A DNA stretch of 64,000 nucleotides, taken from Bombyx mori. Taxonomy: Eukaryota; Arthropoda; Insecta; Lepidoptera; Bombycidae. Below, in pieces: positions 11,096 to 22,393 of this stretch. Positions within the stretch are counted from its first letter, which is position 1, and the number at the start of each line of letters is the position of its first letter. A model generated the notes under the pieces. The model saw only the letters and a list, made by a program, of their open reading frames with translations. It did not search any database and had not been told where the DNA came from. The position numbers and the translations under genes were made by a program. Location: contig NC_085135.1 in NCBI RefSeq assembly GCF_030269925.1, positions 7,130,753-7,194,752 of the forward strand, read 5' to 3'.

Positions 11096-11375
11096 AGTAT
11101 GGGCGCCCCCAGGGATCTTCGTCGAGCGACTCCAGGAGAGTCTTCATGCTCTGCTTCTTGGCCTCGCCGATGGCCAGCTGCAGCGCCGTCTGCTTTTGAC
11201 GACAGTCAGCGTGCAGCCGGGCCGCCGTCTCCGCGAACGTAGCGTCGCGATGACAGCGGCGGCGGTGGCGTGCGCTCCGGCGGCGCGCCCTCACGCACTC
11301 CTCGCGGAGTCTTGCGATCTCGGGCGACCACCAGAACGCACCCCCACGTGGTGCTCGGGGGCCGACCCGGGGCAT
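11096..11375 (-). pseudogene. R1-type LINE ORF2 fragment (endonuclease-RT linker)
   Basis: The segment opens with FWWSPEIARLREECVRARRR and ends near DEDPWGRPY, the linker that lies between endonuclease and RT in R1-clade ORF2s. No endonuclease precedes it and no RT follows. Its position directly after the ORF1 zinc knuckles shows an internal deletion of over 1 kb relative to a normal R1-type element. Confidence 0.65.
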
Positions 11376-11394
11376 GGCGGCATCAGCGGAAACA

Positions 11395-13302
11395 CAGGTC
11401 GCTGCGGTCCACGGTCGAGGGGCACTTGGCGAGGCCGTGGCCGGTGCCGAAGCACCGAAGACAGCGCTACGGCCTGCTCTCCTGCAGCTGCACGTGGGCC
11501 ACTACCCAGCCCACGCGCAGCCATCCTGGGCTGTCCGAAGGCCGACCCTGTGGAGGGGTGACCAGGAGGTTCGCCGTTGCGATGGGGCAACGTGCCCACG
11601 CCGTCCGGGTTCCGGAGTACGTCGCCCGGAGCTCCCCGACTTTGACGTCGGCGAGGGCGCAGTTGCCCTGCGACGCGATGGCCGCGGCGACCTCCTCCTT
11701 CGTGGCGCACTCGTCGAGGCCCGTAATCTTCACCTCCGCCATTTTTACGGGCCGCGCGATGCGCACCACCTCGGGGTCCGGCAGGATTTCCCGCAGACGG
11801 ACCGCCAGTTTTTCTGCCGCGGCGCTAGAATTCGCGCCGGGGCATTCTACCAGGCGGGCCCCGTTGGCCGTCTGCCGGACCTTCAGGCCACCCTCCACGC
11901 CGAGGGCGTCCACATTTACGCCGCCGCGCGCCTGGGTCATCACGTCGTGGTACGTGATGCCCCGTTCTTTGGCGGCCGGCAGCAGCTCCACGACTACTGC
12001 AGCCGACCGCGGGGCGCGCGGCCTCCTTCGTCCAGTTCGGCCCCTAGGCTCCGCTCGACTCTCTTGGCGGGGAGCGGCGGCCGTAGGGGCGGGCTCGGGG
12101 CGCGGCGCGACAGGCGCCGCAACCTTTTTGGGCCCTCGCCGCACCACTGTCGTCCAGGCCTCGTCCATGTTGGCCGGGGCTGGGGGCAGTGGGCGGGGCT
12201 GGGGGGTCGGTGCCGGTTTGGCGGCGTTGGTCCGCCCCTTCTTTTTGTTTCGGCTCCTGCCAGGCCCCGCCTTCGCAGGCTGGGACGGGGCAGGAGCGGA
12301 CACCGGTTTTGATGTAGGGGCCGTGGGTGCCGGCGCCCCCGCAGCCGCGGGTTTAGGTGCAGCCGCAGCGGGAGCTCGCGCGGGTGTAGCCTTCTTTTTC
12401 CCGCTGTATGTTTTCACAGCGGGCTGCACATTCCTGCGGGGTGCCGGCACAGGCGTGCTTCCCTTAGCCTCGTGAGCGAGGGGCGGTCTCGCGCGCTCCA
12501 CCTTGGAGCTGCGCGCCTCCTGTATGAGGAGCTGCCGCCTCAACTCGTCCACCTCACTGAGGCCTTCCGCTTCGGGCGGAGGAGGGGCAGGGGCCGAGCT
12601 GCGTTGCCGCTCGATGAGGTCGGCAACCATGGTCCTCAACTCGGCCATGTCCACTCGCAGCTGCCCATTCTCCGCCCGAAGTTTGCCATTCTCGTTCGAG
12701 AGTTTCTCGAGGCGGGCGTGCTGCAGGGCCACTTCCTGCCGCAAGCCCGCCGTCTCCGTCGTTGTGGTGCGGTCTACCACTTCCTTCATACGCTCTTCTA
12801 GGGTGGCCGCTCCGGATTTTAAGGCCCGCACGTCCTTGAGTCCACCGCCGGATGTTGTTACGACTGCGGAAACTAATTTCCCAACCACCTCGAATGCTCG
12901 GAGGGGGTCAGAGGGACCCACCTCGGTTAGGTAGCGTTCCAAACGCGCGACCTCTCCGATTTTTGTTTTTTCTCTTGCCTCACGGCAGGCGGCCCTGGAC
13001 TGCGCCGAGGAGGCAGCAGCCAGTCCGCGAGAAGAGACTGCGTCACAATCTGTGGCGGGCGGCGCCGCAGCAACCGCCGGCCCTTCCGCCAACGCCATGT
13101 ACTTGGCGCTGGCAGGCTCTCCTTCCAACGAGTCGGACAGAGCGGAGGACGCCGGCTGTCGGGCCGATTTCCGCTTCCGCCGAGTCCGCTGTCGAGTGTC
13201 GGTGAACAGCGCCGGTGTCTCCCGCCCACTGGATGCGTCGCCCCTCACGGAGCTTCGCGCCGAGTGCAGCGAGAACAAGCTGTCACACCTCTCCAAAAGC
13301 AC
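11395..13302 (-). pseudogene. R1-type LINE ORF1 (Gag-like), stops in the zinc knuckles
   Basis: A frame of about 611 codons with a basic, Ser/Ala-rich N-terminus, a coiled-coil segment (LEKLSNENGKLRAENGQL, about residues 195-220), a Pro/Ala-rich linker, and an RNA-binding Gag core ending at a TAG near 11466. Reading on past that TAG gives a CCHC knuckle (CLRCFGTGHGLAKC) and the start of a second knuckle broken by a TGA near 11387. ORF1 of R1-type elements binds the element RNA. The upstream start is uncertain: initiation could lie further 5' in an overlapping frame. Very high GC sets it apart from the AT-rich flanks. Confidence 0.75.
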
Positions 13303-14336
13303 GGTTGGGACTCTGTCCCTTACGCGACCCGTGTTGTCGCCCCCTTCGTCTTGGCAGTGTTTGCCCCCCCCAGAAACGGTGGGGCAGCGTGCGGCCGATC
13401 GCTCGACCGCACGGAGGGATTCTCCCCCCCAGAGCGGGAGGTACCCTCCTGGGGTAATACATTTTTAACAGTTGCCATTTCTTCATTATTCCTTTTTGTT
13501 TAACCAGGGGTCGGTCCCCTGGGGTCTGGTTGGTACCCTCGGGACTGGACTCCCTCCAGCCATTCATCCCATCGCCGGGCAACAGAGCTTAGGATTGGGG
13601 CATTTTTTAAAGAGGTTTACGTCCTCGCGGCCCCGTGCCTCGCGGCCCGTGCCCCCGTCCCCCACACAGTGAGGATTACGGATTGGCCGGCGTCCCGCCG
13701 AGTGCAACGAGCAACACGGCAGACCACCGCCCGACGCTCAAAAGAGCAACAACGACGAAGCCACGCCGGTATACCGGTACCCCTCTCTGGAGGGCGTGCC
13801 CCTGTAGCCGAAGCCGGGGACATGGCGACCAGCGGCCGGAAGATGCGTAAGCAACGCCGGCTCACTTCTCCATCGAAAGGAAGGCCAAAAGTGGCCCACC
13901 ATCTCCCATGGGTTACGTCCGAAACGGGTCGGACGTGACCCGAAGAAAAACAAAAAGGGGGAAGAAAGGGGAAAAGAGAGGGAGCCCGAGCGTCTCCAGG
14001 AGGAACGCCCTTCAGTGAGTGAAGGGCGTGGAGAGCCCGCAACTCCCCCTGCTGGTTTTGGTCCGCGTCATCCGATCTCTTTCGTTGCAAAGCCTAACTA
14101 GGCTACCCTACCCCTACACCTAACCTACCTACCTAACACCTAGGAATCCTTGCAACGAAAAAGACCGAACGATACCTCTGGGAGTGGGACTGTTCCCAGA
14201 GGATCCCGTTATCCGCCACCTACGGACGCGCCCGGTGGAAGTCCAGCAAAACTCCCCCACAGACGGAGCCCCTGGCCACGCAGAGTGCGCGCCGGGGGGC
14301 CCGCCCAGGTCCCTCGGGAACATTTCCATTTCCTGT

Positions 14337-15345
14337 GAAATTTTCTTTTTTCTTTAATCAACTTGATTAAAGCAGAGGAGTACCAGTAAGGGAAATTGGA
14401 GTTACCTCTTACGACCTTCACAGGCACATTATCAGAAATAATCTTGTCTAAGATTTCATGAAACTTGCCCACGGCCATGTCGACATCTAAATTCATAAAA
14501 GATTGTTTCCAATCAGTTTTCGAAAGTTCCTCGTTAATAATAGAGTAGTCACTTTTATGGAAAAGCAATATGGACCGGCCAGGAGAACGTAGGGGTCTCA
14601 CGTCTAACCCCTGAATCTGAATATCTAAGGCTGGATGATGATCATCCTCAGATACAAGAGGAAGGGACGAACGAACAACCTTACAAGCACAATTACTTAT
14701 TACTAAATCTAAGCATCTTTTATTTATATTAGAAATCGAATTAAATTGTTTAAAACTATTAAAAGCTAAAAAATTAGAAAGACCAAAGACAAGTGAGTCC
14801 CACCGATCACCATTCAAGAGTCTAGCAGGTCCATCAACACCGATCAGCTCCCAAGAAGCATTCCATAAATTGAAATCGCCGATGCACAAAAATTCGTCAC
14901 CGGGATTAGTAATAATTGTGTCAGAAATATCCTCAAAAAAACCAATTTCATCTTCAAACTTAGAGGAACATTGAGGAAAATAGCAACAGTAAAGATGGAT
15001 TAGTTTACTAACGTTATTGTGCTTAATATTTATTTTTATCAAAATAATATCAGCTGATCGGTTTCTGTTGGAAGGGAGACAGGTTAAATTAAAAACGGTA
15101 ATTCCTCTACGCACAGCAATAAGTACCCCGCCACCCAAAGAACCATTTCGAGAGTTATAGTTCCGATCGCAACGGTAAACAACAAAACGCTCATCAAACA
15201 ACTCCGAGTCATAAATACCCGGCATTAACCATGTCTCACTAAGACATATAATATCATTATCACATAAAATAATGTTTCTATAAAACAAATTAGTTTTACT
15301 ACGTAAACCACGAACGTTCTGGTAAAAAATCTTTAAATTAGCCAT
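14337..15345 (-). pseudogene. LINE endonuclease (APE-type) fragment
   Basis: The frame starts at the ATG at 15345 (MANLKIFYQNVRGL) and carries APE-endonuclease blocks in order: N in FYQNVRG, E in CLSETWL, GGGVLIAV, D in CIGDFNLWN, LDLVISN, and the catalytic His region SEDDHHPA. It ends after the start of the RT linker (KRKFHRKWK), where the R1-type 5' UTR begins. It would nick target DNA for the LINE. Clade: Jockey/CR1 group; only the endonuclease remains. Confidence 0.75.
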
Positions 15346-15990
15346 TAGAGAGAGAGAGAAAAAATAGATCATATAAATAATTAACCAACAGTATTAATAG
15401 TCCACGGCTCAAACCACAGCATAATAATTGACATGTCAATACATAAGTACCTACACATACGAGAATATAGATCTCAACATTAATCAAACACCCACCCCAG
15501 GAGTAAAAGTTCCAAACGAACAATATAAAAAATTCTCCAATGCTAAACAATAAGTATGTTGCTATATCATAACAAGCCTTACATAATAATGTTATTAAAA
15601 TAGTTAAAGAAACATTTAAAAGTTTCTCAAAAAACTGAAATAGTCCGATCATCAACTTTTGAAAAGAAAAAAACAAAATTATGATATATTTGACATTACA
15701 AAAAATAGCATGTGCTTTAAAAATAATGAATATAATAATAAGTTAAATTAAGTATTTATTATCAATAGTATTCTTTTATTACTATATAGACTAAGCAGAC
15801 TATAATGTTGACTTTATTTGGATGTGATTACTTATTTTTTGGTAAATTACTAAACCAAAAATTTCAATACTAATCATTTTAAAATTATAAAAATTATAAA
15901 AAAAGAAAAAACATTAATTAAAATGAAAAAAAACTTAAAAATCACAACTTCATAGATCAAAATAATAACAATAAAGTAAATAAAATTATA
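15346..15990. other. AT-rich stretch, nothing recognised
   Basis: Strongly AT-rich sequence with runs of A and T. Short open frames here have no recognisable motif. It may be 5' UTR of the endonuclease fragment to the left. Confidence 0.4.
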
Positions 15991-16168
15991 AAACCCTACT
16001 GCACAATTATTCAGTCGGATTCATTACCAGCATCAGTAACATTACGTCCATGAGTTAAACTTCTGAAAATTTTATGATATTTCGTGGGTATTATTGAGGA
16101 ACTGCAAAGACTATTAAGATTGTTAAATTTATCATTACTGATTGGAATTAGACCTACATAAGCTTTGT

Positions 16169-17957
16169 CTAAGGCTGGAGTTCAGACAATTCTTTGTATA
16201 AATTGAATATCCGACCGATGCTGAAGTCACCCCCCAAGTCACTTAAATACCACCATTTGGACGCTGCTCTATAATGCGACTCTACTGGTACAAATGATTT
16301 AACGTGGGTGCAAACCCACATTACCATTTCATCGTCAACAATCCGATTATGATTTTTATGTTTCCCTCTCATGTCTTCTTCAATCAAAGTGCTTCCGTCA
16401 TACTTATCCCAAGCTGTCCGAACTAACCTTTCGCTAATCGAATATGTACTTCAAAACATGATTTTACAATCCTCTGTTATTGATGATTCTTTTGCCGTTT
16501 TGTAGTATAATTCGCAACATGCAACCATTGTTTCTCACATTCACCTAATTCTCAAAACTTATCAAATGCACCCTGTCTTTCTTCGAGGGTCAACATAGTG
16601 TAACATTTATTTTTACACGCGCAAGGCCTACCCATAGTTTTTGAAGGAACAAAAATGCCCTTTTTGGAGGAGTATTATTTCCCAGCATTTTCAAGCGCTT
16701 TCTAGTAACTTCTTTCCAATCATCGTAATTTCGGACACATTTTTTACCTCTACATCGAATACGAGGCACTGGAGGACACGACTGGCATGAGGACACAACT
16801 GTGTTGATTGAAGGACAGTTGCTATAGTCCGCATCATCATGAGTGCAACAAAAAAATCGTTACAGACTTCACAATGGCTTTTTACTGGTAATGGCAATCG
16901 GTTAATCGGTTGTGGGAAAGGTGATAGATCTGATATCAAGGTAGAGGTATTTAAAGGGCTTAAAGCTGCGCTTATATTTAGGGATACGGCATGTTGATTT
17001 TGTGACGAGAGTAAATCTGGTGAGGAATTTTTTTTGATAAAGTGATTTTCTCTAAGAAAACAAGTAGAGGATGGTATGTTTAGGTTCCTATTTTCATCTG
17101 TAATACTTTCGTTTGCTCGGTGTACATCGTCTGCAAAGACATTCTCATAAACGTCGTTCGTTTTTGCTATTGCATGGCGTGCTCCCGGAGGTAATGGTGA
17201 ATGGCATTCTGAAAACATATCAGTATGTAAAAAATATAAATTCTTAATATCACAAGTCAACGTTTACGCCTAAGATGATTGGTTTTACACCCTTAAGTTG
17301 ATTCAGAACAAAAAGATTCGAAAGTACAGAAATAAAACAATTTACTTCTTTTTATTTATACAGGTAAAATATTACTCACATAGGATTATTTTTTAAAAAA
17401 ATAATCCTAAGTATATACAAATAATCATTTTTTTTAAGTAGAAGAAAGCTGGATCTGAATTTAGTGCAAAGAACAAAGTGGGATGGTCAGATACGACTAT
17501 TAGATAAAAAAACATGTTCATTGAATAACGTCGGTTGTGATCACCCGTCACTATTATGTCCATAGAAAAATGTAGTAGAGTTACATATAATTTTAAAATT
17601 CCATTTTTTTTTAAATATAACACAAACTTAACAGAATAATGTATAATCCGATAGCCAACATTATTTTTATGTAAATAAAAATTTTAAACGATTTACAGTT
17701 TTCCGTAGAAAACCGACAGATAGTCAGAACCGATACTATAATCATTTACTTTAGAAAATATGGTTTTAACACAAAAATTAAATAATACCAGATGTTAATA
17801 CATAATTGATTAACCTACCTGGAGTCAGTGGTATACAGTCCTCCTCATCAGTGCACTCTTCATGAGTAAAATTCGTAATTTGTGCATTTTTGCTTCTTTC
17901 TTCCACCAGTTTTAACAAAGCTTTGATCGTCCTGGTTTCATTGTGACACACCTTTTA
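16169..17957 (-). pseudogene. decayed intron-containing gene of an unnamed multicopy insect protein family
   Basis: Exon-like piece 17957-17819 ends in a splice donor (CCAG|GTAGGT). After a 610-bp intron, TTTTCAG at 17209 opens exon 2 at 17208, and the frame is kept across the junction. Exon 2 runs to about 16800, shifts frame, and carries RNYDDWKEVTRKRLKMLG, a block I know from many uncharacterised insect proteins ((K/R)RNPxxWKxxxxKxxRxxG). After further stops, 16387-16169 encodes HNRIVDDEMVMWVCTHVKSF and VESHYRAASK, also typical of that family (FPxVESHYCR). Function is unknown; a transposase origin is possible but not shown. At least three frame breaks make it a pseudogene. Confidence 0.5.
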
Positions 17958-18325
17958 AGACGGTACGTAAGAAAGCTAGGTACGTAATACTTAATAAACA
18001 GGTAAATGAGGTAATCTAGTGTAAATGCTTAAGAAAAATTGAATCTGAAGACAACGCGTGGGCAACTTCGAGGAACAATGTCGGCTGCGTGGATACGTCA
18101 GGAGTGGGAGGGCCGGGCGCACGTCGCGTAGAGACGATTATGCACAAGCGTCATTTTACTATGAGCGTCTATCAAATCCGTCATTTTACCGACTGCTTAA
18201 TTTGAAATCTAAAATACATGTAATTTTTTTTTAAATGTGGCAATAATATTTAGACAATGTAGTATCCAAATATGGTAAAAAGTGGATTTTGGATTTTTTT
18301 TCAAATCCGACATTATTCTACGATC
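17958..18325. other. no gene recognised
   Basis: Mixed-composition spacer between the decayed gene and the mariner. A phrase (CGTCATTTTAC) occurs twice near 18150-18190, but no larger repeat or frame is convincing. Confidence 0.35.
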
Positions 18326-19626
18326 ATGACGAAATACTGTTACAATAAAAAAATAAAAAAATCTATTGCAAATAACATTTATTACTTTTACAGTGTGTTA
18401 GTTTAATACATAAATATAAAACAATTTAAAGTATAAAAAGCTTATTCGAAGTGGTCTCCATTGGCTGCAATACAGTCCTTTAAACGTTGAGGCCAGTTAT
18501 CAATAGAAGCACGCACTCTTTCCATGGGAAAAATGTTCACTACCAATCGTACGGATTGTTTTAGGGACTCCAAATTATCATGGCGTTTAGAGCAAGCCGT
18601 ACTCTCTAAAACTGACCATAAATCATAATCCAGCGGATTAAGATCGGGACTAGACGACAGCCAGTCTTCAGCTCTGATGAAGTCCGGAATGTTCGTTTCC
18701 AACCAAGACTGCGTAGACCGAGCTTTATGAACTGGCGCCGAGTCTTGCTGGAAGGACCATTCTTGATTATTGAACGTGGTGTTGTTAAGGGGCTTCACTA
18801 CTTTCTCAAGAATGGTATCTTGATACACTAGTGCTGATGTTTTGATACCTTTTTCACAAAAGTATGGCTCAGTCACTCCTTCATAGCTAATACCCCACCA
18901 AACCATCACTGAAGTCGGATAGTGCACACGTTGCACTCTGTCGACTAATTGGGAAGCTTCCTTAGAGCTTTGAGCATAAATACGGTCATTTTGTTTGTTT
19001 TGCAATTGTTGCTCAATTGTAAAAAAATTCTCATCCGTAAACAAAATTTTTCTATGACCTCCCTTTGCCGCTTCAGTAGTTGTTTCGACTTTACCACCCT
19101 ATTCTCTTTTAAATTATCAGTTAAGAAATGACCAGTACGTCTTTTATATGCTGCAAGTCCTAACTCATCTTTTAAAATACTCGACATGGTTCTAGGTGCT
19201 ATCTTCATCTCCCGAGATAAAATCTTTTGCTTTCGGACAGGATGTCTTCGAATTCTTTCCCTTATTGCTTTGACCACCTTTTTCGTACGAACATTACGTG
19301 GACTGCCAGATCTTTTTCTGTCACAAACAGAAGAGGTCTCATTGCATCTATTAATAGCCCGATACACAAACATTTTACTAATACCAAGCGTATGGAGAGT
19401 TTTAAAAATTGCATTTGGCTCCATACCTACTTTGTGTAATGCAATCACAGCGATTCGGTTCTCTTTATCACCCCACTCCATTTTAATATCGCAAACTATT
19501 GTACAATGTATTGGCGCCAAAATGAGAAAACTCAATGAGCAATCATATAAAAATGACAGATTCCAAATTCAAATGTAATATTTTGTTTATTTTTAATTGT
19601 AACAGTATTTATGGCCAGACTAAGTA
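18326..19626 (-). mobile_element. mariner-like DNA transposon, DD37D (maT/Bmmar1 type)
   Basis: The right end carries the terminal inverted repeat, read on the minus strand as TACTTAGTCTGGCCATAAAT followed by ACTGTTAC; the left end keeps only the inner part (GAAATACTGTTACAAT, about 18331-18346). The same outer repeat is intact in a truncated relative at 30673. Between the ends lies one transposase gene with a frameshift. The DD37D spacing places it in the basal mariner/maT group known from Bombyx. Confidence 0.85.
18442..19481 (-). pseudogene. mariner (DD37D) transposase, one frameshift
   Basis: The start is taken at the ATG at 19481 (MEWGDKENRI). The N-terminal part has two helix-turn-helix DNA-binding units. 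A frameshift near 19065 moves the catalytic half into the frame 19044-18442. Catalytic Asp residues are seen in LFTDEN, in FQQDSAPVHKA, and in SPDLNPLDYDLW; the last two are 37 residues apart, hence DD37D. Total length of about 345 residues is normal for mariner. Apart from the shift, the three acidic residues are present. The protein would excise and reinsert the element at TA sites. Confidence 0.85.
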
Positions 19627-19728
19627 CATATAATATATACTCGTTAAAAGTGGAATGCGTTTTGCCGCAAAAACAGCCAGGAAGATCTTTTCTTCTACTT
19701 TTTACTCGTGCGCGTTCATAACACTACG

Positions 19729-20174
19729 TTTTTTTTTATTTTTTTTTATTGCTTAGATGAGTGGACGAGCTCACAGCCCACCTGATGTTAAGTGGTTACT
19801 GGAGCCCATAGACATCTACAACGTAAATGCGCCACCCACCTTGAGATATAAGTTGTAAGGTCTCAAGTATAGTTACAACGGCTGCCCCACCCTTCAAACC
19901 GAAACGCATTACTGCTTCACGGCAGAAATAGGCAGGGTGGTGGTACCTACCCGTGCGGACTCCCAAGAGGTCCTACCACCAGTAATTACGCAAATTGTAA
20001 TTTTGCGGGTTTGATTTTTATTACACGATGTTATTCCTTCACCGTGGAAGTCAATCGTGAACAATTGTTGAGTACGTATTTCATTAGAAAAATTGGTACC
20101 CGCCTGAGATTCGAACATCGGTGCATCGCCTCAACACTTATGCACCAGACGTCTTGTCCATTAGGCCACGACGA
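19729..20174 (-). repeat. Bm1 SINE, full length
   Basis: On the minus strand it starts with the tRNA-like head (GTCGTCGTGGCCTAATGGAC; B-box-like GTTCGAATC, here altered), continues with the characteristic body (TTCTGCCGTGAAGCAGTAAT) and ends in an A-rich tail (T run at 19729-19748). About 446 bp. Non-autonomous, transcribed by RNA polymerase III and mobilised by LINE machinery. No clear target duplication was seen. Confidence 0.9.
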
Positions 20175-20349
20175 CTAAGCCGTTCTAACTACCAGAGATA
20201 AGTATGTACGTAGGAAAATTTTGTGAGGTTACTCTATCAGATCTGGTGGAAGGAGGTTGATGACAATACCTTCTGATTAATAACCGGTATATCATAAAGT
20301 ATTGTGTAAGATATCGCCTTCAAAATTCAGTCGCCTCTAAATTTCTATA
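20175..20349. other. short spacer, nothing recognised
   Basis: AT-rich spacer between Bm1 and the 3' end of a Jockey-2 fragment. Confidence 0.4.
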
Positions 20350-20908
20350 TTTTTTTTAAGATAAAGGGATTACTGGTGGTCCGGAGGCCTTTCCACTTTC
20401 ACCAGGACAGGTGGGCGAACAAAGGCTCAGCCAGGAGGGGTGGGATTTGCTAACAGCTACCTGAGCGCCTCCGAAGGAGACCTAACAGCTCAAGAGCAGC
20501 TGCTTCGCGAATGAATCTACTACCGGATCGGAATCGCGACCCGCTGAGAAGATCCGGCGATAAACTCAGCGAGCTGATTCATGGGCTAGGTTACACGGCG
20601 AACTCTTTGTCGAGTTCGACGAGTACGGTTACCGGGGTCCCTAAGCCTGCTCCTAGTGTTAAAGCTAAAGGCGTCTAATGCATAGGTTATTGGATCTGAT
20701 GGATGCGTAAGGACGTGTCTAAGGCGTCGACGGTGACTGGCTCCTGCGCGATCAGGATTCGGGGAGTAGTCAGCGGCGGCAACGATAAGGCGATTATCAT
20801 GACGCATAGCCTTATCGAAGTACCGTTCCGACGCTGATTTCATGTATTTCTGGATTGATTCGAGGCCCAGGTCTTTGTGTAGGGCAACGTTCCTCACGAA
20901 CCACGGAG
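20350..20908 (-). mobile_element. 5'-truncated Jockey-2 LINE, 3' end
   Basis: This closely matches the 3' part of the longer copy at 27532-30060, including the same 3' UTR start (GATTACTGGTGG, + strand) and an A tail (T run at 20351). The coding remnant (20897-20586) is the ORF2 C-terminus: DLGLESIQKYMKSASERYFD through ...RTRRTRQRVRRVT. It stops at CCACGGAG (20908) and is joined to a Bm1 fragment. Confidence 0.85.
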
Positions 20909-20914
20909 AAATTT

Positions 20915-22179
20915 CTATTTCTGCCGTGAAGCAGTAATGCGATTCGGTTTGAAGGGCGGGGCAGCCGTTGTAACTATACTGAGACCTTAAAACTTACATC
21001 TCAAGGTGGGTGGCGCATTTACGTCTTAAATGTCTATAGGTTAACACCCGGTGGGCTGTGAGCTCGTCCACCCATTATAACGTGTCTGTGTCTAAGGGTG
21101 TCCCTGGTATGCCGATGTTACATGAGGCCCAGTCGCGTCATTCCCCAAAAGGTGGTCTATGGGTCGAGCACCACTTCTTGACACGTCACCACCGGTAGAC
21201 AACCGGTGAACAGGAGACTCTGTGAGGAGGATCTCAGGGCGCCACCACTTACCGCTCTGGGAGACTCACGCCAATAAATGAAACAATTACAATCTATTAC
21301 ACTTGAGTTTATTCACTACAAATTAATACAGCTTTAATAATTATAATTGTTCACACAGATTAAGTTAGTGGTAAGGTATCCTTGTTAAATGTGTGTCGGT
21401 AGGTATACCGAACACACGAGAAAGTATTCAATGAAAGTGAGATTTAAAATAACAATACTATAAACAAAGACGGTATCACCAGTTCGGTTCACAAATGGAC
21501 GATGAACGTTCACTGGATTGCTTCCCCGCAACTGGGGTTGCTGGATCCGAGCCAGGTTGTGTATGCAAGTGTGTTTCTTGTTCTACGGTAGTCAAGTACT
21601 TTCTTGGATCGCCTAGCCAGAGCACCTCGCTTCCGGCAGCGTCCACGCAGAAAGGTACTGCGGGATCTCGAAGGTGATAATAAAGTCACACACCGCACCC
21701 TAACTGATGAACATGTAATGTACCAGTTATTAGGACCTACACGACAAGACAAAGTGGTGTTAACTTCTATTTAGATAAAGGTTGTGGACACAGTGTGGAG
21801 AATAAATTATGAAACACTTACCCTGGTTGAATAAAAATACACCAAGGAAGTGTTAAATTGACTTTGGTAAATACGTAACAAAACTTGCACTGCAGCTCGG
21901 GAGATGTTGATTGAAAAAGGCTTCGGACAAAGTGACTTGTCCTTTTAAACGAATAGTCTTACGGTTCTCGAATGTTCCGCCTATAGTGCTGTGCCAATCT
22001 CACCCTCGAACCACAGACAAGATAGCACAATCGCGCCATGCTGTGACGAGTAAGAGCACTAAGCAGTGTTTCATAATTATATTATTTCCCCACACTGCGC
22101 CACGTATACGCTAGATGGCGTTAATTTAAAAAAAAAATTTCAATTTTCTAGCGTTACACCATCTAAGCAATAAAAAAAA
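20915..22179 (+). repeat. 5'-truncated Bm1 SINE, split by a solo LTR
   Basis: 20915-21075 is the 3' half of Bm1; its last bases and A tail continue at 22159-22179 after the insertion at 21076-22158. The missing 5' half fits premature stop of reverse transcription. Confidence 0.85.
21076..22158. repeat. solo LTR (about 1083 bp) inside Bm1
   Basis: The inserted block has imperfect inverted ends (TATAACG ... CGTTACA, so TGTAACG-type termini) and is flanked by a 4-bp duplication, CCAT (21072-21075 and 22159-22162). No coding frame with recognisable motifs is present. A block of this length with LTR-type ends, a short target duplication and no interior is best explained as a solo LTR left by LTR-LTR recombination. 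Orientation and family are not known. A non-autonomous DNA element is the alternative. Confidence 0.6.
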
Positions 22180-22393
22180 GGCGTTAACCCTATTTTAGAA
22201 ATAAAATCATTTTGTATACGCGTACTTCGATGAAAATTTCAGGAAATCTTCATTCTGGCCTGACTGAAGTTTGGCAAGCAGAGATCGGATCAAAGCTAAA
22301 TTAAAGTATGTCCAATAAAGCGTGACGCGTGTGTTTAGTAGCGCACATTGAGTCAAAAACAGAAATTAAGCCCTTGAATACGTCACTACATAC
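22180..22393. other. intron-like flank of the Kazal exon
   Basis: No motif recognised. It lies directly downstream (minus strand) of a splice-donor-like GTATGT at 22393-22388. Confidence 0.35.

Larger units (their letters stand above)
11096..14335 (-). mobile_element. internally deleted, 3'-truncated R1-type LINE
   Basis: On the minus strand: a GC-rich 5' UTR (about 14335-13303), an ORF1 with Gag-like features (13302-11460), then directly a piece of ORF2 taken from between the endonuclease and RT domains (11375-11096). The end of ORF1 and the whole endonuclease are missing. The 3' end is cut at 11096 against an oppositely oriented RT fragment. At its 5' end it interrupts an unrelated LINE endonuclease at about 14335. 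The 5' boundary could instead lie near 14100, where a 10-bp inverted repeat (TTCGTTGCAA/TTGCAACGAA, around 14085-14157) occurs. Confidence 0.7.

Noticed and set aside
11270..12475. Long plus-strand open frames (up to 401 codons) opposite the R1-type ORF1
   Set aside because: They are antisense shadows in very GC-rich sequence; the minus-strand frame has the Gag-like coiled coil and zinc knuckles, and the plus frames have no domain.
13617..14090. GC-rich frames in the R1-type 5' UTR
   Set aside because: Several overlapping frames of similar length with no motif, expected from the base composition.
15338..15676. Minus-strand frame rich in Leu, Ile and Phe, looking like a membrane protein
   Set aside because: AT-rich DNA gives hydrophobic codons by chance; there is no start context or family signature.
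20101..20174. tRNA gene candidate (tRNA-like fold with B box)
   Set aside because: It is the tRNA-derived head of a Bm1 SINE; body and A tail are attached.
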